Assembly: GCF_008326425.1 (NCBI RefSeq)
Contig: NZ_AP018929.1
Coordinates: 2,246,875-2,310,874 of the forward strand
Direction: 5' to 3'
Origin: Sulfuracidifex tepidarius
GTDB taxonomy: Archaea; Thermoproteota; Thermoprotei_A; Sulfolobales; Sulfolobaceae
Length of the DNA: 64,000 bases
Shown: piece after piece, positions 16,384-25,201 of the stretch
Numbering within the stretch: position 1 is the first letter of the stretch
Layout of the letters: each line of letters starts with the position of its first letter
Translations under genes and position numbers: made by a program
The notes under the pieces: generated by a model
Told to the model about the DNA's origin: nothing
Databases searched by the model: none
Seen by the model: only the letters and a program-made list of their open reading frames with translations

Positions 16384-18312
16384 ATGCGATGGAATTTAAC
16401 CTACGTGGACGATATTTCGGGAGAATATAAGTTTGTTGGGTTCAAGCGTTCGACCTATAAACACGCCGAGTTCTCGGTCTCGGGGGATTGTTATACTGAA
16501 GAGATACTAGATAATTACAGAGTAAAATTTGTATTTGGGGAAGAGGAAATGAAGATACCAAAAGTCACGTTACTAGCTAAGAAGAAGGCTCTCTATGAGG
16601 GGCATCCTCTATGCATGGTGATTTCGGGGGATAGGTACTCGGTGGAAGACAGGCTGGAGGAAGTCGATGTGGACTACCGGGAGGTGAACGGGCCTCTCTT
16701 CCCTGAGATACCAGATAACGTGATCTACTCTAAATCTCACGGAAGGAAAGGGGAAGCGGAAACGTCCATGTCGCTACACCTGAGGGCAGGAAGGAGTTCC
16801 CCCGCGCCTATGGAGCCCAGAGTGATAGCTGTGAGGTTTACCGGGGACTCGATCTTGGTTCACGCCTCAACGCAAGCGCCTACTGTAGCTAGAATATTGA
16901 TAGCTGAGATGTTAGACGTTCCAATGCACAGGGTGAAGGTAGATGTGCCCAACGTAGGTGGTGGTTTCGGGGCTAAGCAGGATCTGTCATATGAGGAACT
17001 CTCGGTCGTGGCACTCGCATACGAACTAGGAGAGAACCTCAAGTGGGTTGAAACTAGGTCGGAACACGTTCAGAACTCCCAAGCCAGGGACCAGGGGCAT
17101 TTGGTCGAGGTAGGGTTCACCAAGGAAGGTAAATTGGAGTTCCTACACGACGACATAACTTACGATACTGGGGCATTCCCTTTAGCTTGGAGCGGAATCT
17201 CCCCGCTCTTCGTGACTCTGAGCACTATGACTTCAGCGTATTCCTTCGACTTCTCCTATAACGTTAAGGCAGTCCTGAGCAACAAACCTCCACAAGGAGC
17301 TTACAGGGGTTTCGGAAGGCCTGAGGCCGTGTTCGTGATGGAAAGAGTCATGGACGAGATCTCCAGAAGGACTGGGATTGACCAGATAGAGGTAAGGAGG
17401 AAGAACTTGAGGAATCTGGATGACGTAGGTGACGTGAAGTCTGTCCTCGAGGAGATAGAAAGGAAGTACAAGGAATTCAAGGAAATTTACGGTAAAGGCG
17501 TCGGCCTCGCGTTTTACGTGCAGTACGCTGGACCCAACTCCAAACTCATGATAGAGAAGGAAAAGTCCAGGATACCCGGATATGACTGCGTGAGGGCATA
17601 TCTGGACCTAGACGGGTGGGTCGTAATAAAGATTTCAGCTACGAACCAAGGACAGGGAATGGACAGAGCTATCAAGAACTTAGTCTCAAAGGAGCTAGGA
17701 TATGAAAAAGTCAGGGTGCTGTTGGGAGACAACGAGGTGAAGGGGTACGGAGTTTGGGCTAGTAGGACCATGCTCACGATGGGAAACGCTGCAGTCATAG
17801 CTGCAAGGCAACTCAAGGAAAAGGTCTCTACTCTTGGGGACTGGGAGGAAGTATCTAAGATGATGCTGACACAACCTTGGAAGGTGATGGACGTGTCGGC
17901 TGACGCTTGCTATGAAACTGAGGACTTCGTTGGTACTGTCTCGGGTCAAATAAGCGTCGTCAGGGGTGACTGCACAGGGGTCAAAGTTGAAAGACATTTC
18001 ATAGTAGCTGACGTCGGAGTGTCAGGAGATGAGGAGATAGTCAAGGGACAACTCATGGGAGGTGCCCTTCAAGGGATAGGAGGGGTCCTCTATGAGAACG
18101 CCAACGACGGTGTCGAGTTCGCAGTACCTACATCCATGGAGGCGCCTACGTTCGAGGTGAAACTCTTCCATACCCCGTCCAGAACACCTACAGGGGTCAG
18201 AGGAGTCGGAGAGAACGGCCCAACAGGGGCTTACGCTTCGCTGTGTAACGCAATCAGGGACCTGGGGCTGGAGTGTAACTCTTTCCCATTCCCTAGAGGT
18301 GAAAGGAGTTGA
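16384..18312 (+). CDS. molybdopterin-binding large subunit of a xanthine dehydrogenase/CO dehydrogenase-type hydroxylase
   Basis: About 642 residues, somewhat shorter than the usual 700-780. Visible motifs are HASTQAPTVARILIAEML, VPNVGGGFGAKQD (Mo-pterin binding), PPQGAYRGFGRPEAVF and, near the end, TGVRGVGENGPTGAYAS, whose Glu is the catalytic base in this family. It hydroxylates N-heterocycles or aldehydes using water. The N-terminal domain is reduced. No 2Fe-2S small subunit or CoxM-type FAD subunit is adjacent. The frame also opens at GTG 16372, but the TATA position favours ATG 16384. It is coupled to the hydantoinase downstream. The substrate is probably a heterocycle, by context. Confidence 0.9.
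   Translation: MRWNLTYVDDISGEYKFVGFKRSTYKHAEFSVSGDCYTEEILDNYRVKFVFGEEEMKIPKVTLLAKKKALYEGHPLCMVISGDRYSVEDRLEEVDVDYREVNGPLFPEIPDNVIYSKSHGRKGEAETSMSLHLRAGRSSPAPMEPRVIAVRFTGDSILVHASTQAPTVARILIAEMLDVPMHRVKVDVPNVGGGFGAKQDLSYEELSVVALAYELGENLKWVETRSEHVQNSQARDQGHLVEVGFTKEGKLEFLHDDITYDTGAFPLAWSGISPLFVTLSTMTSAYSFDFSYNVKAVLSNKPPQGAYRGFGRPEAVFVMERVMDEISRRTGIDQIEVRRKNLRNLDDVGDVKSVLEEIERKYKEFKEIYGKGVGLAFYVQYAGPNSKLMIEKEKSRIPGYDCVRAYLDLDGWVVIKISATNQGQGMDRAIKNLVSKELGYEKVRVLLGDNEVKGYGVWASRTMLTMGNAAVIAARQLKEKVSTLGDWEEVSKMMLTQPWKVMDVSADACYETEDFVGTVSGQISVVRGDCTGVKVERHFIVADVGVSGDEEIVKGQLMGGALQGIGGVLYENANDGVEFAVPTSMEAPTFEVKLFHTPSRTPTGVRGVGENGPTGAYASLCNAIRDLGLECNSFPFPRGERS
18296..18302 (+). promoter_or_regulatory. 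Shine-Dalgarno site GAGGTGA before the hydantoinase gene
   Basis: A perfect GAGGTGA inside the end of the upstream gene, followed by AAAGGAG. Six bases to TTG 18309 and twelve to ATG 18315; both starts are in frame. Confidence 0.6.
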
Positions 18313-18314
18313 TA

Positions 18315-19613
18315 ATGAAGAACGCTAGGCTTATCACGGAGGGAGGAATAGTTGATGCTGACGTCAAGATAGACGAAGGTAAGATAACGAAGATTTCCCC
18401 TGAGATCCCTTCAGTGGGAGATGACGTAACTGACTTGACCGGAATGTACTTGATGCCATCGGCCATAGACGGGCATACACACTTCGGATCCAGGTTCTTG
18501 GGAGCGAAAGATCCGATCCCCACGGCTGACGATTTCTCTTCAGGGAGTGAAGTATGCTTGGCAGGAGGGATAACTTCCATAGTGAACTTCTTCGAGTCGT
18601 CAGCGAACCCATTAGCCTCGCTCAAGGAGGAAATAAGCAAGGCCGAGGAGTCCATGGTAGACTTTTCCTTTCATTTCATCATAAAGAGAAAGGAGGAAAT
18701 ACCCTACCTGAAGGAGATCTTCAAGTTGGGAGTGAAGAGCGTGAAGGTGTTCATGGCATACGACTCGATCAGGCTTAAAGACTTTCATATCATGGAGGTA
18801 ATGGAGGAAGTAAGGAAATTGGGGGGTGTAGTGGCTGTCCACGCCGAAAACGGTGACATGATAAATTTCCTCCAATCCAGGCAACAGGGAGACGAACCAA
18901 TAAACCACGTCAGAACTAGGCCTACAGAGAGCGAAGAGGAAGCTGTAAATAGGTTCTCGTCAATGGCATTCGTCACGGGAGTCAAGGGATATGCTGTACA
19001 CGTCTCGTCTCCTGCTTCACTCAACGTGATAAGGTATTGGAACAAGAGAGGGGCCAAGGTTTACGCTGAAACTTGTCCTCACTACTTGTTATTCAATGCT
19101 GACGCGTATAAGAGAAAAGACGGAAAGAGGTTCATAATGAGCCCTCCGCTGAGGAGCGAAGAGGAGAGAAAAGAAATGGTATTGAGGTTGAACGAGTTTT
19201 ACACTGTAGGAAGCGACTATTCAGGTTTCCTGTCTAAATACAAGGATGAGCCTTCGTCATATAGGGACGTTCCGAACGGGGTGGCCTCCACTGAGTTCAT
19301 GCTCGTCACTGTCGCATCACTCATGTTCCAAGGTTATCTTGATCCAGGGCTATTGGTCTCCCTGACCTCGGCTAACGCTATAAGGCTTTACGGTATATTG
19401 AACAAGGGGTTAGAGGAAGGGAAGGACGCAGACTTAGTCGTCTTGAAGAGAGAAGACTGGAAAGTGAAGGACTGGCACGGAAAGATGGACCACTCCATTT
19501 ATGAGGGAGTTCAATTCAGTGCAAAAGTGGAGAGAACTTACCTTAGGGGAGAACTCGTCTATGAAGATGGAGATATTAAGGGAGGTAAGGGAAGGATGCT
19601 TCGACGAATTTGA
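18315..19613 (+). CDS. dihydropyrimidinase/hydantoinase/allantoinase-family amidohydrolase
   Basis: A 432-residue cyclic amidohydrolase. Metal ligands appear in order: D-G-H-T-H (SAIDGHTHFGS), the Lys that becomes carboxylated in GVKSVKVFMAYDS, VAVHAENGD, AVHVSSPAS and the late Asp in VGSDYSGF, where most members have G-T-D-H-x-P. The enzyme opens cyclic amides (dihydropyrimidines, hydantoin, allantoin) to carbamoyl acids. The late motif lacks the usual His. The gene follows the Mo-hydroxylase directly with a perfect ribosome site, so the two act together, plausibly oxidation then ring opening. Confidence 0.9.
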   Translation: MKNARLITEGGIVDADVKIDEGKITKISPEIPSVGDDVTDLTGMYLMPSAIDGHTHFGSRFLGAKDPIPTADDFSSGSEVCLAGGITSIVNFFESSANPLASLKEEISKAEESMVDFSFHFIIKRKEEIPYLKEIFKLGVKSVKVFMAYDSIRLKDFHIMEVMEEVRKLGGVVAVHAENGDMINFLQSRQQGDEPINHVRTRPTESEEEAVNRFSSMAFVTGVKGYAVHVSSPASLNVIRYWNKRGAKVYAETCPHYLLFNADAYKRKDGKRFIMSPPLRSEEERKEMVLRLNEFYTVGSDYSGFLSKYKDEPSSYRDVPNGVASTEFMLVTVASLMFQGYLDPGLLVSLTSANAIRLYGILNKGLEEGKDADLVVLKREDWKVKDWHGKMDHSIYEGVQFSAKVERTYLRGELVYEDGDIKGGKGRMLRRI

Positions 19614-20021
19614 GTTTCATCTCGATTTACCTATACTGTCATTTTCTCTTTTAATATTTAAAAACACATGAAGAAATAATGGAGAATTTGCTGAGCTTTT
19701 TAAGTATGTCTTTGTCTGTGTTTTAGTTTCCATGATGTCTATACCATTTAACGCTAAGCAGAAGACATATTCGTCTAATGATGGTATACATTACATTTTG
19801 TTAAAAACAATATTAAAAATAAGCTATTCTGTTGAATTTAAGTTAATATGATAAGTCTATTTTCTAGACTTATCTTCGCATTTTATTCAAATATTCTGAT
19901 ATATTCTGAGAAACAACTCGTGTCACCACACTAAAACATATTATCGTGTAGCGTAAAGGTGATAATTAGTTTTTATTTTTTAAAGGAAATCTCATAGGTC
20001 TTTAACATTTTTTAGGGATAT
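19614..20021. other. AT-rich spacer with a perfect hairpin
   Basis: No coding frame. It contains the inverted repeat at 19850-19874 (listed separately) and T-rich runs just after the hydantoinase stop that may end its transcript. Confidence 0.4.
19850..19874. repeat. perfect 10-bp inverted repeat with 5-base loop
   Basis: GATAAGTCTA, then TTTTC, then TAGACTTATC. It lies in the middle of the spacer, about 240 bases after the hydantoinase and 170 before the next promoter. It could be an operator for a dimeric regulator or an RNA stem. Confidence 0.5.
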
Positions 20022-20032
20022 CCTTTTATATG
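20022..20032 (+). promoter_or_regulatory. TATA box that sets the start of the first cytosine-deaminase-like gene
   Basis: CCTTTTATATG, followed 28-30 bases later by ATG 20060. The earlier in-frame ATG at 20030 lies inside the box itself, so it cannot be the start. Confidence 0.55.
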
Positions 20033-20059
20033 ATTTCTACAAAGTGGCTAGTGGTTGAA

Positions 20060-21226
20060 ATGGTTCTAGTAATAAAGGGACTAAGGGGGATAAAGGAGCT
20101 GAGGGTAGACGGAAGAGGAACCCTCAACGCCGAAGGAAGGATGGCTCTGCCGGCCTTCTACGATATGCACTTCCATCCCGAGAACGCGTTCACGTTGAGA
20201 CGCACAGGGGAAAACACTTCGTCCACACTCCAGGAGGCTGTGGCTAAATGGAGCAAGTTAAGGGACTTGCTATCTGTAGAGGAAATTAAGGATAGAATGA
20301 AGAAGGCTCTTCTCCTGGAGTTATATCACGGAGTCACCCACGTTAGAATTCACGTCGACACTTGCTCCAAAGACCTGAAATCCGTGAAGGCTTCTGTGAT
20401 ACTTAAGGAGGAAATGAAAGACCTTATGGACATACAGACTGTCTCCTTTCCTGAACAGAGCGTGTTCAAGTGCAGCAACGACTTCACTTATGCGTCGCAG
20501 CTAACAGACATTGTAGGAGGAAAGCCGGACGCTGAGGACGACATAGAAACTTCCATAAAGCATCTAAGTTACGTAACTATGATAGCTAAGAAGTTGGGCA
20601 AGAACATGGACGTCCACATAGACCAGGACGCTAGGAGAACCAGGTTTGCAGAGTACCTGCTGTCCTTCGCCGACATGCACCTAGCGTTGTCTCACATGTC
20701 TTCCTTGCATTACGAGGACGACGACTACGTGAGGAAGATAACCCAGATGATCAGAAACAAAAGGGCTTCGGTCATAAGCTCTCCTCTAACGGGTGTGTAT
20801 CTAGCGACTGAGAAGGGATATCCTAAAGGAAGGGGAATAACCAGGATAAGGGAATTGATGAAGGAAGAGATAAACGTCTGCCTAGGTAATGACGATACAC
20901 AGAACGTATTCTATCCTTTCGGATCAGGTGATATATTGCTATCTCTTTTCATGGCAATTAACATGGAACAGTCATTCAACGCTGATGAATGGATACCATT
21001 AGTCACCTATAACTCGGAGAAGGAGTTCTCCACGACCTCAAACCCAGGGAAGGACTTCGTGATATTGGACGCGTCGTCAATGAGAGAACAGATGTCCACC
21101 TTGGCCCCCAGGTTCATGGTCATAAGGAACGGGAGGATAGTTGCTAAGACCAACAGAGAAGCAAGGTTACTAATAGATGGAACTAGCCTTGACCCAGTTA
21201 TGCTGATGAGATCTCTAACAGGATAA
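20060..21226 (+). CDS. cytosine deaminase-like amidohydrolase, paralogue A
   Basis: A 388-residue TIM-barrel amidohydrolase of the CodA/TrzN-like class. Motifs are AFYDMHFHPENAF (H-x-H), MDVHIDQDARRTRF, LALSHMSSLHYEDDDY and CLGNDDTQNVFYPFG. Against E. coli CodA as I recall it (V-H-C-D-E and G-H-D-D), the catalytic Glu position is Gln and the His before the Asp pair is Asn. Deamination of cytosine is therefore doubtful; an amide hydrolase role is as likely. It has its own promoter. A paralogue lies at 23060-24262. Confidence 0.82.
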   Translation: MVLVIKGLRGIKELRVDGRGTLNAEGRMALPAFYDMHFHPENAFTLRRTGENTSSTLQEAVAKWSKLRDLLSVEEIKDRMKKALLLELYHGVTHVRIHVDTCSKDLKSVKASVILKEEMKDLMDIQTVSFPEQSVFKCSNDFTYASQLTDIVGGKPDAEDDIETSIKHLSYVTMIAKKLGKNMDVHIDQDARRTRFAEYLLSFADMHLALSHMSSLHYEDDDYVRKITQMIRNKRASVISSPLTGVYLATEKGYPKGRGITRIRELMKEEINVCLGNDDTQNVFYPFGSGDILLSLFMAINMEQSFNADEWIPLVTYNSEKEFSTTSNPGKDFVILDASSMREQMSTLAPRFMVIRNGRIVAKTNREARLLIDGTSLDPVMLMRSLTG

Positions 21227-21369
21227 GACGTTATGAGGAGTAGGAAAGAAGCATTATCAGGTTCATGTAAATTTATTTCTAATTTGTATAAGTATACACG
21301 CATATATTTGCTCTCTTATTATTAAACTCTCTTTGCTCTTTGTTTTAAGCTCCGAGACCTATTAATCAT

Positions 21370-21753
21370 ATGTCAATTTTAAAGTATTTGGCAATCTCAA
21401 TAGACATCATCCTGTTGTTACAGTTCATGGACGGATGGTACGTAGACTTCTCAAACGACTTTCCTTCAGTTTTTTCCCTCGCTGGAGTCATAGGTTACAC
21501 CGTTCTGGTTGTCCATTTCTTCATGGGACTACTTGCAGGTGCCATGGGAGTTATAGCTGTTATACTAGCTGTCAAGTTAGAACCGAAGGTCATAAAAACC
21601 TCAATAGCGTCCCTTGTTCTCCTATCCATTGCTGGAATAGGAGGAATTATGTTCATGATTACTAACTTTCAAAACAACGTCTATTCTGACGTGATGTTGC
21701 TGGGTTCAATTTTATCACTTTTCAGCTATTTCTATCTCTCCTTGGAAGCTTAA
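21370..21753 (+). CDS. small membrane protein, four transmembrane segments
   Basis: A 127-residue protein that is almost all hydrophobic, with four segments at about residues 3-20, 35-67, 77-97 and 105-125, separated by short polar loops (DGWYVDFSNDF, KLEPKVIKT, TNFQNNVYSD). There is no signal peptide and no known motif. TGTTTTAAGC upstream is centred about 26 bases before ATG 21370, so it is probably transcribed alone. Position between the amidohydrolase and the FAD oxidoreductase hints at a link to that pathway, but nothing in the sequence shows it. Confidence 0.65.
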   Translation: MSILKYLAISIDIILLLQFMDGWYVDFSNDFPSVFSLAGVIGYTVLVVHFFMGLLAGAMGVIAVILAVKLEPKVIKTSIASLVLLSIAGIGGIMFMITNFQNNVYSDVMLLGSILSLFSYFYLSLEA

Positions 21754-21934
21754 CCAGAGTCTCAACATGAGTCATTTCACCATGTAATCATTCTTTCTTT
21801 ATGAAAATTGGTCAATTAATTTCAATGCATGAAATAGTTTGTTGAAAGGAGTCCTTCTTCTTCTCCCTTAAAAATGAAAAGTTTTAATGAGAAATCCTGA
21901 AAAGAATATAATCTATTTTAAGTTAAGACATGGC

Positions 21935-23047
21935 ATGAATAGGATAGTTGAATTACTAAAAGGCTTCGACGTTAAGGACGATTACGAGACCCTTCAGAAG
22001 TACTCTGCAGATTACGGAATTATGTCGAAATCCATTGAGAGCAAGAGAAAGCTACCTTCTGCGGTAATATTCCTGAGAAGAAGGGATGAGGTCGAACGTC
22101 TAATGGAGGTAGTAAGGGAATATCACGTTCCAATAGTTGAAAGAGGAAAGGGAACCAATACCCTGGGGGGAGCTATCCCACTAAAGGAGGACAGTGTAGT
22201 TGTCGACCTCTCCGGAATGAAAGGGTACTGCACAGAGGAAGACAGCATCACGTCCCTCCCTGGGACGGAGTTTGACGAAGTTGGTATAGAGAGATTTCCC
22301 GTCTTACCAACGTCGTTCTATATGGCTACTCTCGGAGGATTCGTATCAGGAGGATCCCTTGGGTTAGGGTCGCTCAAGAACGGAGCGATATGGGACAACG
22401 TGATGGAGGTTGAAGTCTATACTCCTTCAGGTAGAAAGGAGTTGCATGGGGATGAGGTAAAGGCAGTTGTACAGGCAGGAGGAACTAACGGAATAGTAAC
22501 GAGAGTGAAGCTGAGATCCGTTAAGAGGGGAAAGATAAAGGTAAGGAGGACTCACTTTAGCTCTCTTGATAAGGCAGTGGATTACGCAGTAGATCAGGAC
22601 GGCGCTGAGTTCGTGAGCATAAGGAACAAAAAGATGATGTCTGCGATGGGATATAGTTCAGGAGGCTGGACTGTCATAGTGGGTGAAGAGGAAGGGGGAG
22701 GCGACGACGTAGCCTTCAGAGACCTCATAACAAATTTCGCCGGAGCGTATTACACTGTTGTGAACAAGATGAAGGTATCTTACACCTCTTTGGACTTGCC
22801 CTTATATAGACTATACGAATTGGACGACGAATGCATGATAGACGCTGAACTGTCGAAGAGCCAGGGGATCATGTTCTCCCACACATATTTCCTAGACTGT
22901 ACACCTAAACTGGAAGGTTTCAAGTTCGATCTCCACTCTGTCCTGATAAACGATAGGGCTGAAGAAAACAGACTGTCGAAGATGATAGAGTTCAAGAGAA
23001 GGTATGACCCAGAGGACTTGATGAACCCCGGCAAACTACTGTTCTGA
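21935..23047 (+). CDS. FAD-binding oxidoreductase (PCMH/GlcD type)
   Basis: About 370 residues of the vanillyl-alcohol-oxidase/glycolate-oxidase fold. The FAD pyrophosphate loop is IVERGKGTNTLGGAIP; PTSFYMATLGGFVSGGSLGL follows, and the C-terminus ends with YDPEDLMNPGKLLF, the family signature (D-P-x-x-x-x-N-P-G-K). The family oxidises hydroxy acids, alcohols or related donors. It is shorter than most GlcD proteins (about 450) because the substrate-cap domain is reduced. The frame opens at 21887, but MNRIVELLKGFDVKDDYETL matches the usual N-terminus. It ends 12 bases before the next gene, so they form an operon. It may supply flavin electron transfer in this degradation region; this is inference. 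Confidence 0.85.
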   Translation: MNRIVELLKGFDVKDDYETLQKYSADYGIMSKSIESKRKLPSAVIFLRRRDEVERLMEVVREYHVPIVERGKGTNTLGGAIPLKEDSVVVDLSGMKGYCTEEDSITSLPGTEFDEVGIERFPVLPTSFYMATLGGFVSGGSLGLGSLKNGAIWDNVMEVEVYTPSGRKELHGDEVKAVVQAGGTNGIVTRVKLRSVKRGKIKVRRTHFSSLDKAVDYAVDQDGAEFVSIRNKKMMSAMGYSSGGWTVIVGEEEGGGDDVAFRDLITNFAGAYYTVVNKMKVSYTSLDLPLYRLYELDDECMIDAELSKSQGIMFSHTYFLDCTPKLEGFKFDLHSVLINDRAEENRLSKMIEFKRRYDPEDLMNPGKLLF

Positions 23048-23059
23048 AGGTTTGGCTTG

Positions 23060-24262
23060 ATGATTCTGAACAACCTTAAGACGATTGAAGGAAAAGTAAT
23101 CTCCATAGAGGTTGAAGGTTCGACTCAACACCTGACAAACGAGAAAGGAGATGATATGGAAGGCAGGCTAGTCCTTCCTGCATTCGTGGACTCCCACGCT
23201 CACATGGATAGCAATTTCCTGCTTGACGTATGCAAGGAGGTTGAAAGCGAGAAGTTCACTGAAGCGTTAAGAGCGTTGATAGAGTGCAAGGAGAACTTGT
23301 CCGAAAGTCAAATTTACGATCTAGCCAAGAAGTCCATCAAGGCCTACGCTGAACACGGCTCACTTTTCGTCAGGTCTCACGTCATGATAGATGGGGTGAA
23401 ATGGAAGGAAAGGGCTAGATCACTACTAAAATTAAAAGAGGAGTACAAAGGGGTAATGAACCTTCAATTAATAGGTTTCATACAGAGTTACGATTATTTC
23501 GATGAGGAAATGGTAGACAGAGCAGCGAAAGTGATCGAGATGGGCTTCGACGGAATAGGAGGACAGCCTCATCTCCAACCGTCTGTAGATGACGGAAAAA
23601 GGATGATAAAGTCACTTTTCGACATCGGAACTGAGAAAGGAGTTCATCTAGACTTCCACGCGGATTACGCTGACGAACCTGACTCTAAGTTCAGTGAGGT
23701 AATTGTCTCGGAGTCCCTGAGGAGAAACTACAAAAAGGTAGCGTTGAGCCACCTCACAGCTCTCCACTCATATTACGACGACTATGCCAGGAGACTTATG
23801 AGATGGATGGCAGAGGCAGGTGTTTCAGTTGTGGTTTCTCCCATCACTGTTCTTGAGGAATCTGGAGCACATGAAAATTATCCTAAAAGGAGAGGGATAG
23901 CGAGAGTGAGGGACATGTTGTCCTTTAACGTCAACGTAGTGCTAGGACATGACGACATACAGAACCACCTCAATCCCCTAGGAGTGGGAAACCTCATGCA
24001 CTCTGCTTTCACCTTGGCAATAGGGGAGTACATGTACTTCCCAAAATACGTTAAATCCATCTTTCAAATGATGACATATAACGGTGCTATACTTCAAGGC
24101 ATTTCGAATTACGGAATCGGTGAGGGAAAGCGAGCGAGCTTCGTAGTTCTAGACTCTGGAGACCCCATGGAGGCATTGAGAGAGATATCTCCCGTTAAGA
24201 TGGTAGTAAGCGAAGGTAAAGTGGTTTACGAAAATGAAAACGCAAGACGCTTGTATATCTAA
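23060..24262 (+). CDS. cytosine deaminase-like amidohydrolase, paralogue B
   Basis: A 400-residue relative of paralogue A. It shows [14 protein letters not shown] (H-x-H), [36 protein letters not shown] and [19 protein letters not shown]. The G-H-D-D motif is intact, unlike paralogue A, but the residue aligned with the CodA catalytic Glu (H-C-D-E) appears to be Tyr. A TTG three bases earlier (23057) is also in frame. It follows the FAD oxidoreductase immediately, as second gene of that operon. Substrate probably a cyclic or aromatic amide/amine; it cannot be specified. Confidence 0.82.
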   Translation: MILNNLKTIEGKVISIEVEGSTQHLTNEKGDDMEGRLVLPAFVDSHAHMDSNFLLDVCKEVESEKFTEALRALIECKENLSESQIYDLAKKSIKAYAEHGSLFVRSHVMIDGVKWKERARSLLKLKEEYKGVMNLQLIGFIQSYDYFDEEMVDRAAKVIEMGFDGIGGQPHLQPSVDDGKRMIKSLFDIGTEKGVHLDFHADYADEPDSKFSEVIVSESLRRNYKKVALSHLTALHSYYDDYARRLMRWMAEAGVSVVVSPITVLEESGAHENYPKRRGIARVRDMLSFNVNVVLGHDDIQNHLNPLGVGNLMHSAFTLAIGEYMYFPKYVKSIFQMMTYNGAILQGISNYGIGEGKRASFVVLDSGDPMEALREISPVKMVVSEGKVVYENENARRLYI

Positions 24263-24627
24263 GTGTATGAGTTTAATAGAAGTTATAACCTTTTCAAACT
24301 AACCACTTTGATGTTTTCGTCCCCCAATGAATTGAAGCTCGTATAACCTTACGAAATGAGGCTTCTCACTTTTTTGATAAGGCTATAAGTTAATGATATT
24401 CTTGATTTCATACTTTAAACCTGATATTGAAAACCTCTGATCAATTTACACATTGAGAGAAAATAAGGAAACTGGTGTCTTTTGTTTCCTTGGAGAGAGT
24501 GGAAAAAGCTCGAGATTAGTGCCATAGCTTTCCATAAAGCGAAAGAATAATCTTGAACTTCATATAACTAATTCATCAAGAATGAGGTTCTCTATTCTGA
24601 CTATAATATCCGATTTTCTTTAAATCC
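24263..24627. other. intergenic spacer between convergent genes
   Basis: About 365 bases between two gene 3' ends. It is AT-rich with T runs (CACTTTTTTG near 24370; TTTTGTTTCC near 24480) suitable for termination on either strand. No coding frame, repeat or RNA gene recognised. Confidence 0.4.
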
Positions 24628-25032
24628 TTATATCTTCCTCCTGATTCTCTCAAGTCTTAAGATCTCGTTTATTTCCTTTTTTAATTTACTGACCTTCCTA
24701 TTCATAGAGATAGCCAGAATAGGATCAGTCCAAATACTTGAAGTTCCTTTGATGTCTATCCTCTTGTCTTCTGGTTTAATCATCATTTTACCTACACCTT
24801 TTGGACGTATTAAATTCACTATGAGGGTTATGGTATCTCCGTTATTTACATATCTTGTACTCATCTTGACGTTTCCTAAGGTTCCAGGTAAAGTAACAGA
24901 GTAAAGATTTTCAGATTCCTTTTTAATCTCTTTAACTGGAAGAAATGTTTTAATAGTAAATTCGGGGTCAGAGAGTAAGGCCAATACTACGTCCTTCGAG
25001 TAATCGGTTTCGATAGTATAATTGACGTCCAT
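24628..25032 (-). CDS. SRPBCC/Bet v1-like small protein (DUF3211-like)
   Basis: A 134-residue protein starting MDVNYTIETDYSKDVVLALL, followed by alternating beta-strands and a long basic C-terminal helix (SMNRKVSKLKKEINEIL). The strand pattern and the 'D...v...l.dp.f....lp' opening are those of SRPBCC ligand-binding folds, and the size fits the Sulfolobales DUF3211 group as I know it. The ligand is unknown. An upstream GAGGTGATTAAATGG-type sequence gives a ribosome site very close to the ATG. Confidence 0.6.
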   Translation of the reverse strand: MDVNYTIETDYSKDVVLALLSDPEFTIKTFLPVKEIKKESENLYSVTLPGTLGNVKMSTRYVNNGDTITLIVNLIRPKGVGKMMIKPEDKRIDIKGTSSIWTDPILAISMNRKVSKLKKEINEILRLERIRRKI

Positions 25033-25201
25033 TTAATCACCTCTTGAACTCTGTACCTTTAGTTACTTCTTACTTTCTAGTAAAATTATCGCATGCCCTC
25101 TTCAACGTTTCTTTAATCAGATTATCTTCTATTTACTCGTCTTTTCGTAGAGTTAGAAGATCATCTAGCTGTAAATAAAGAGCCTAAAATGAGGGATAGG
25201 A

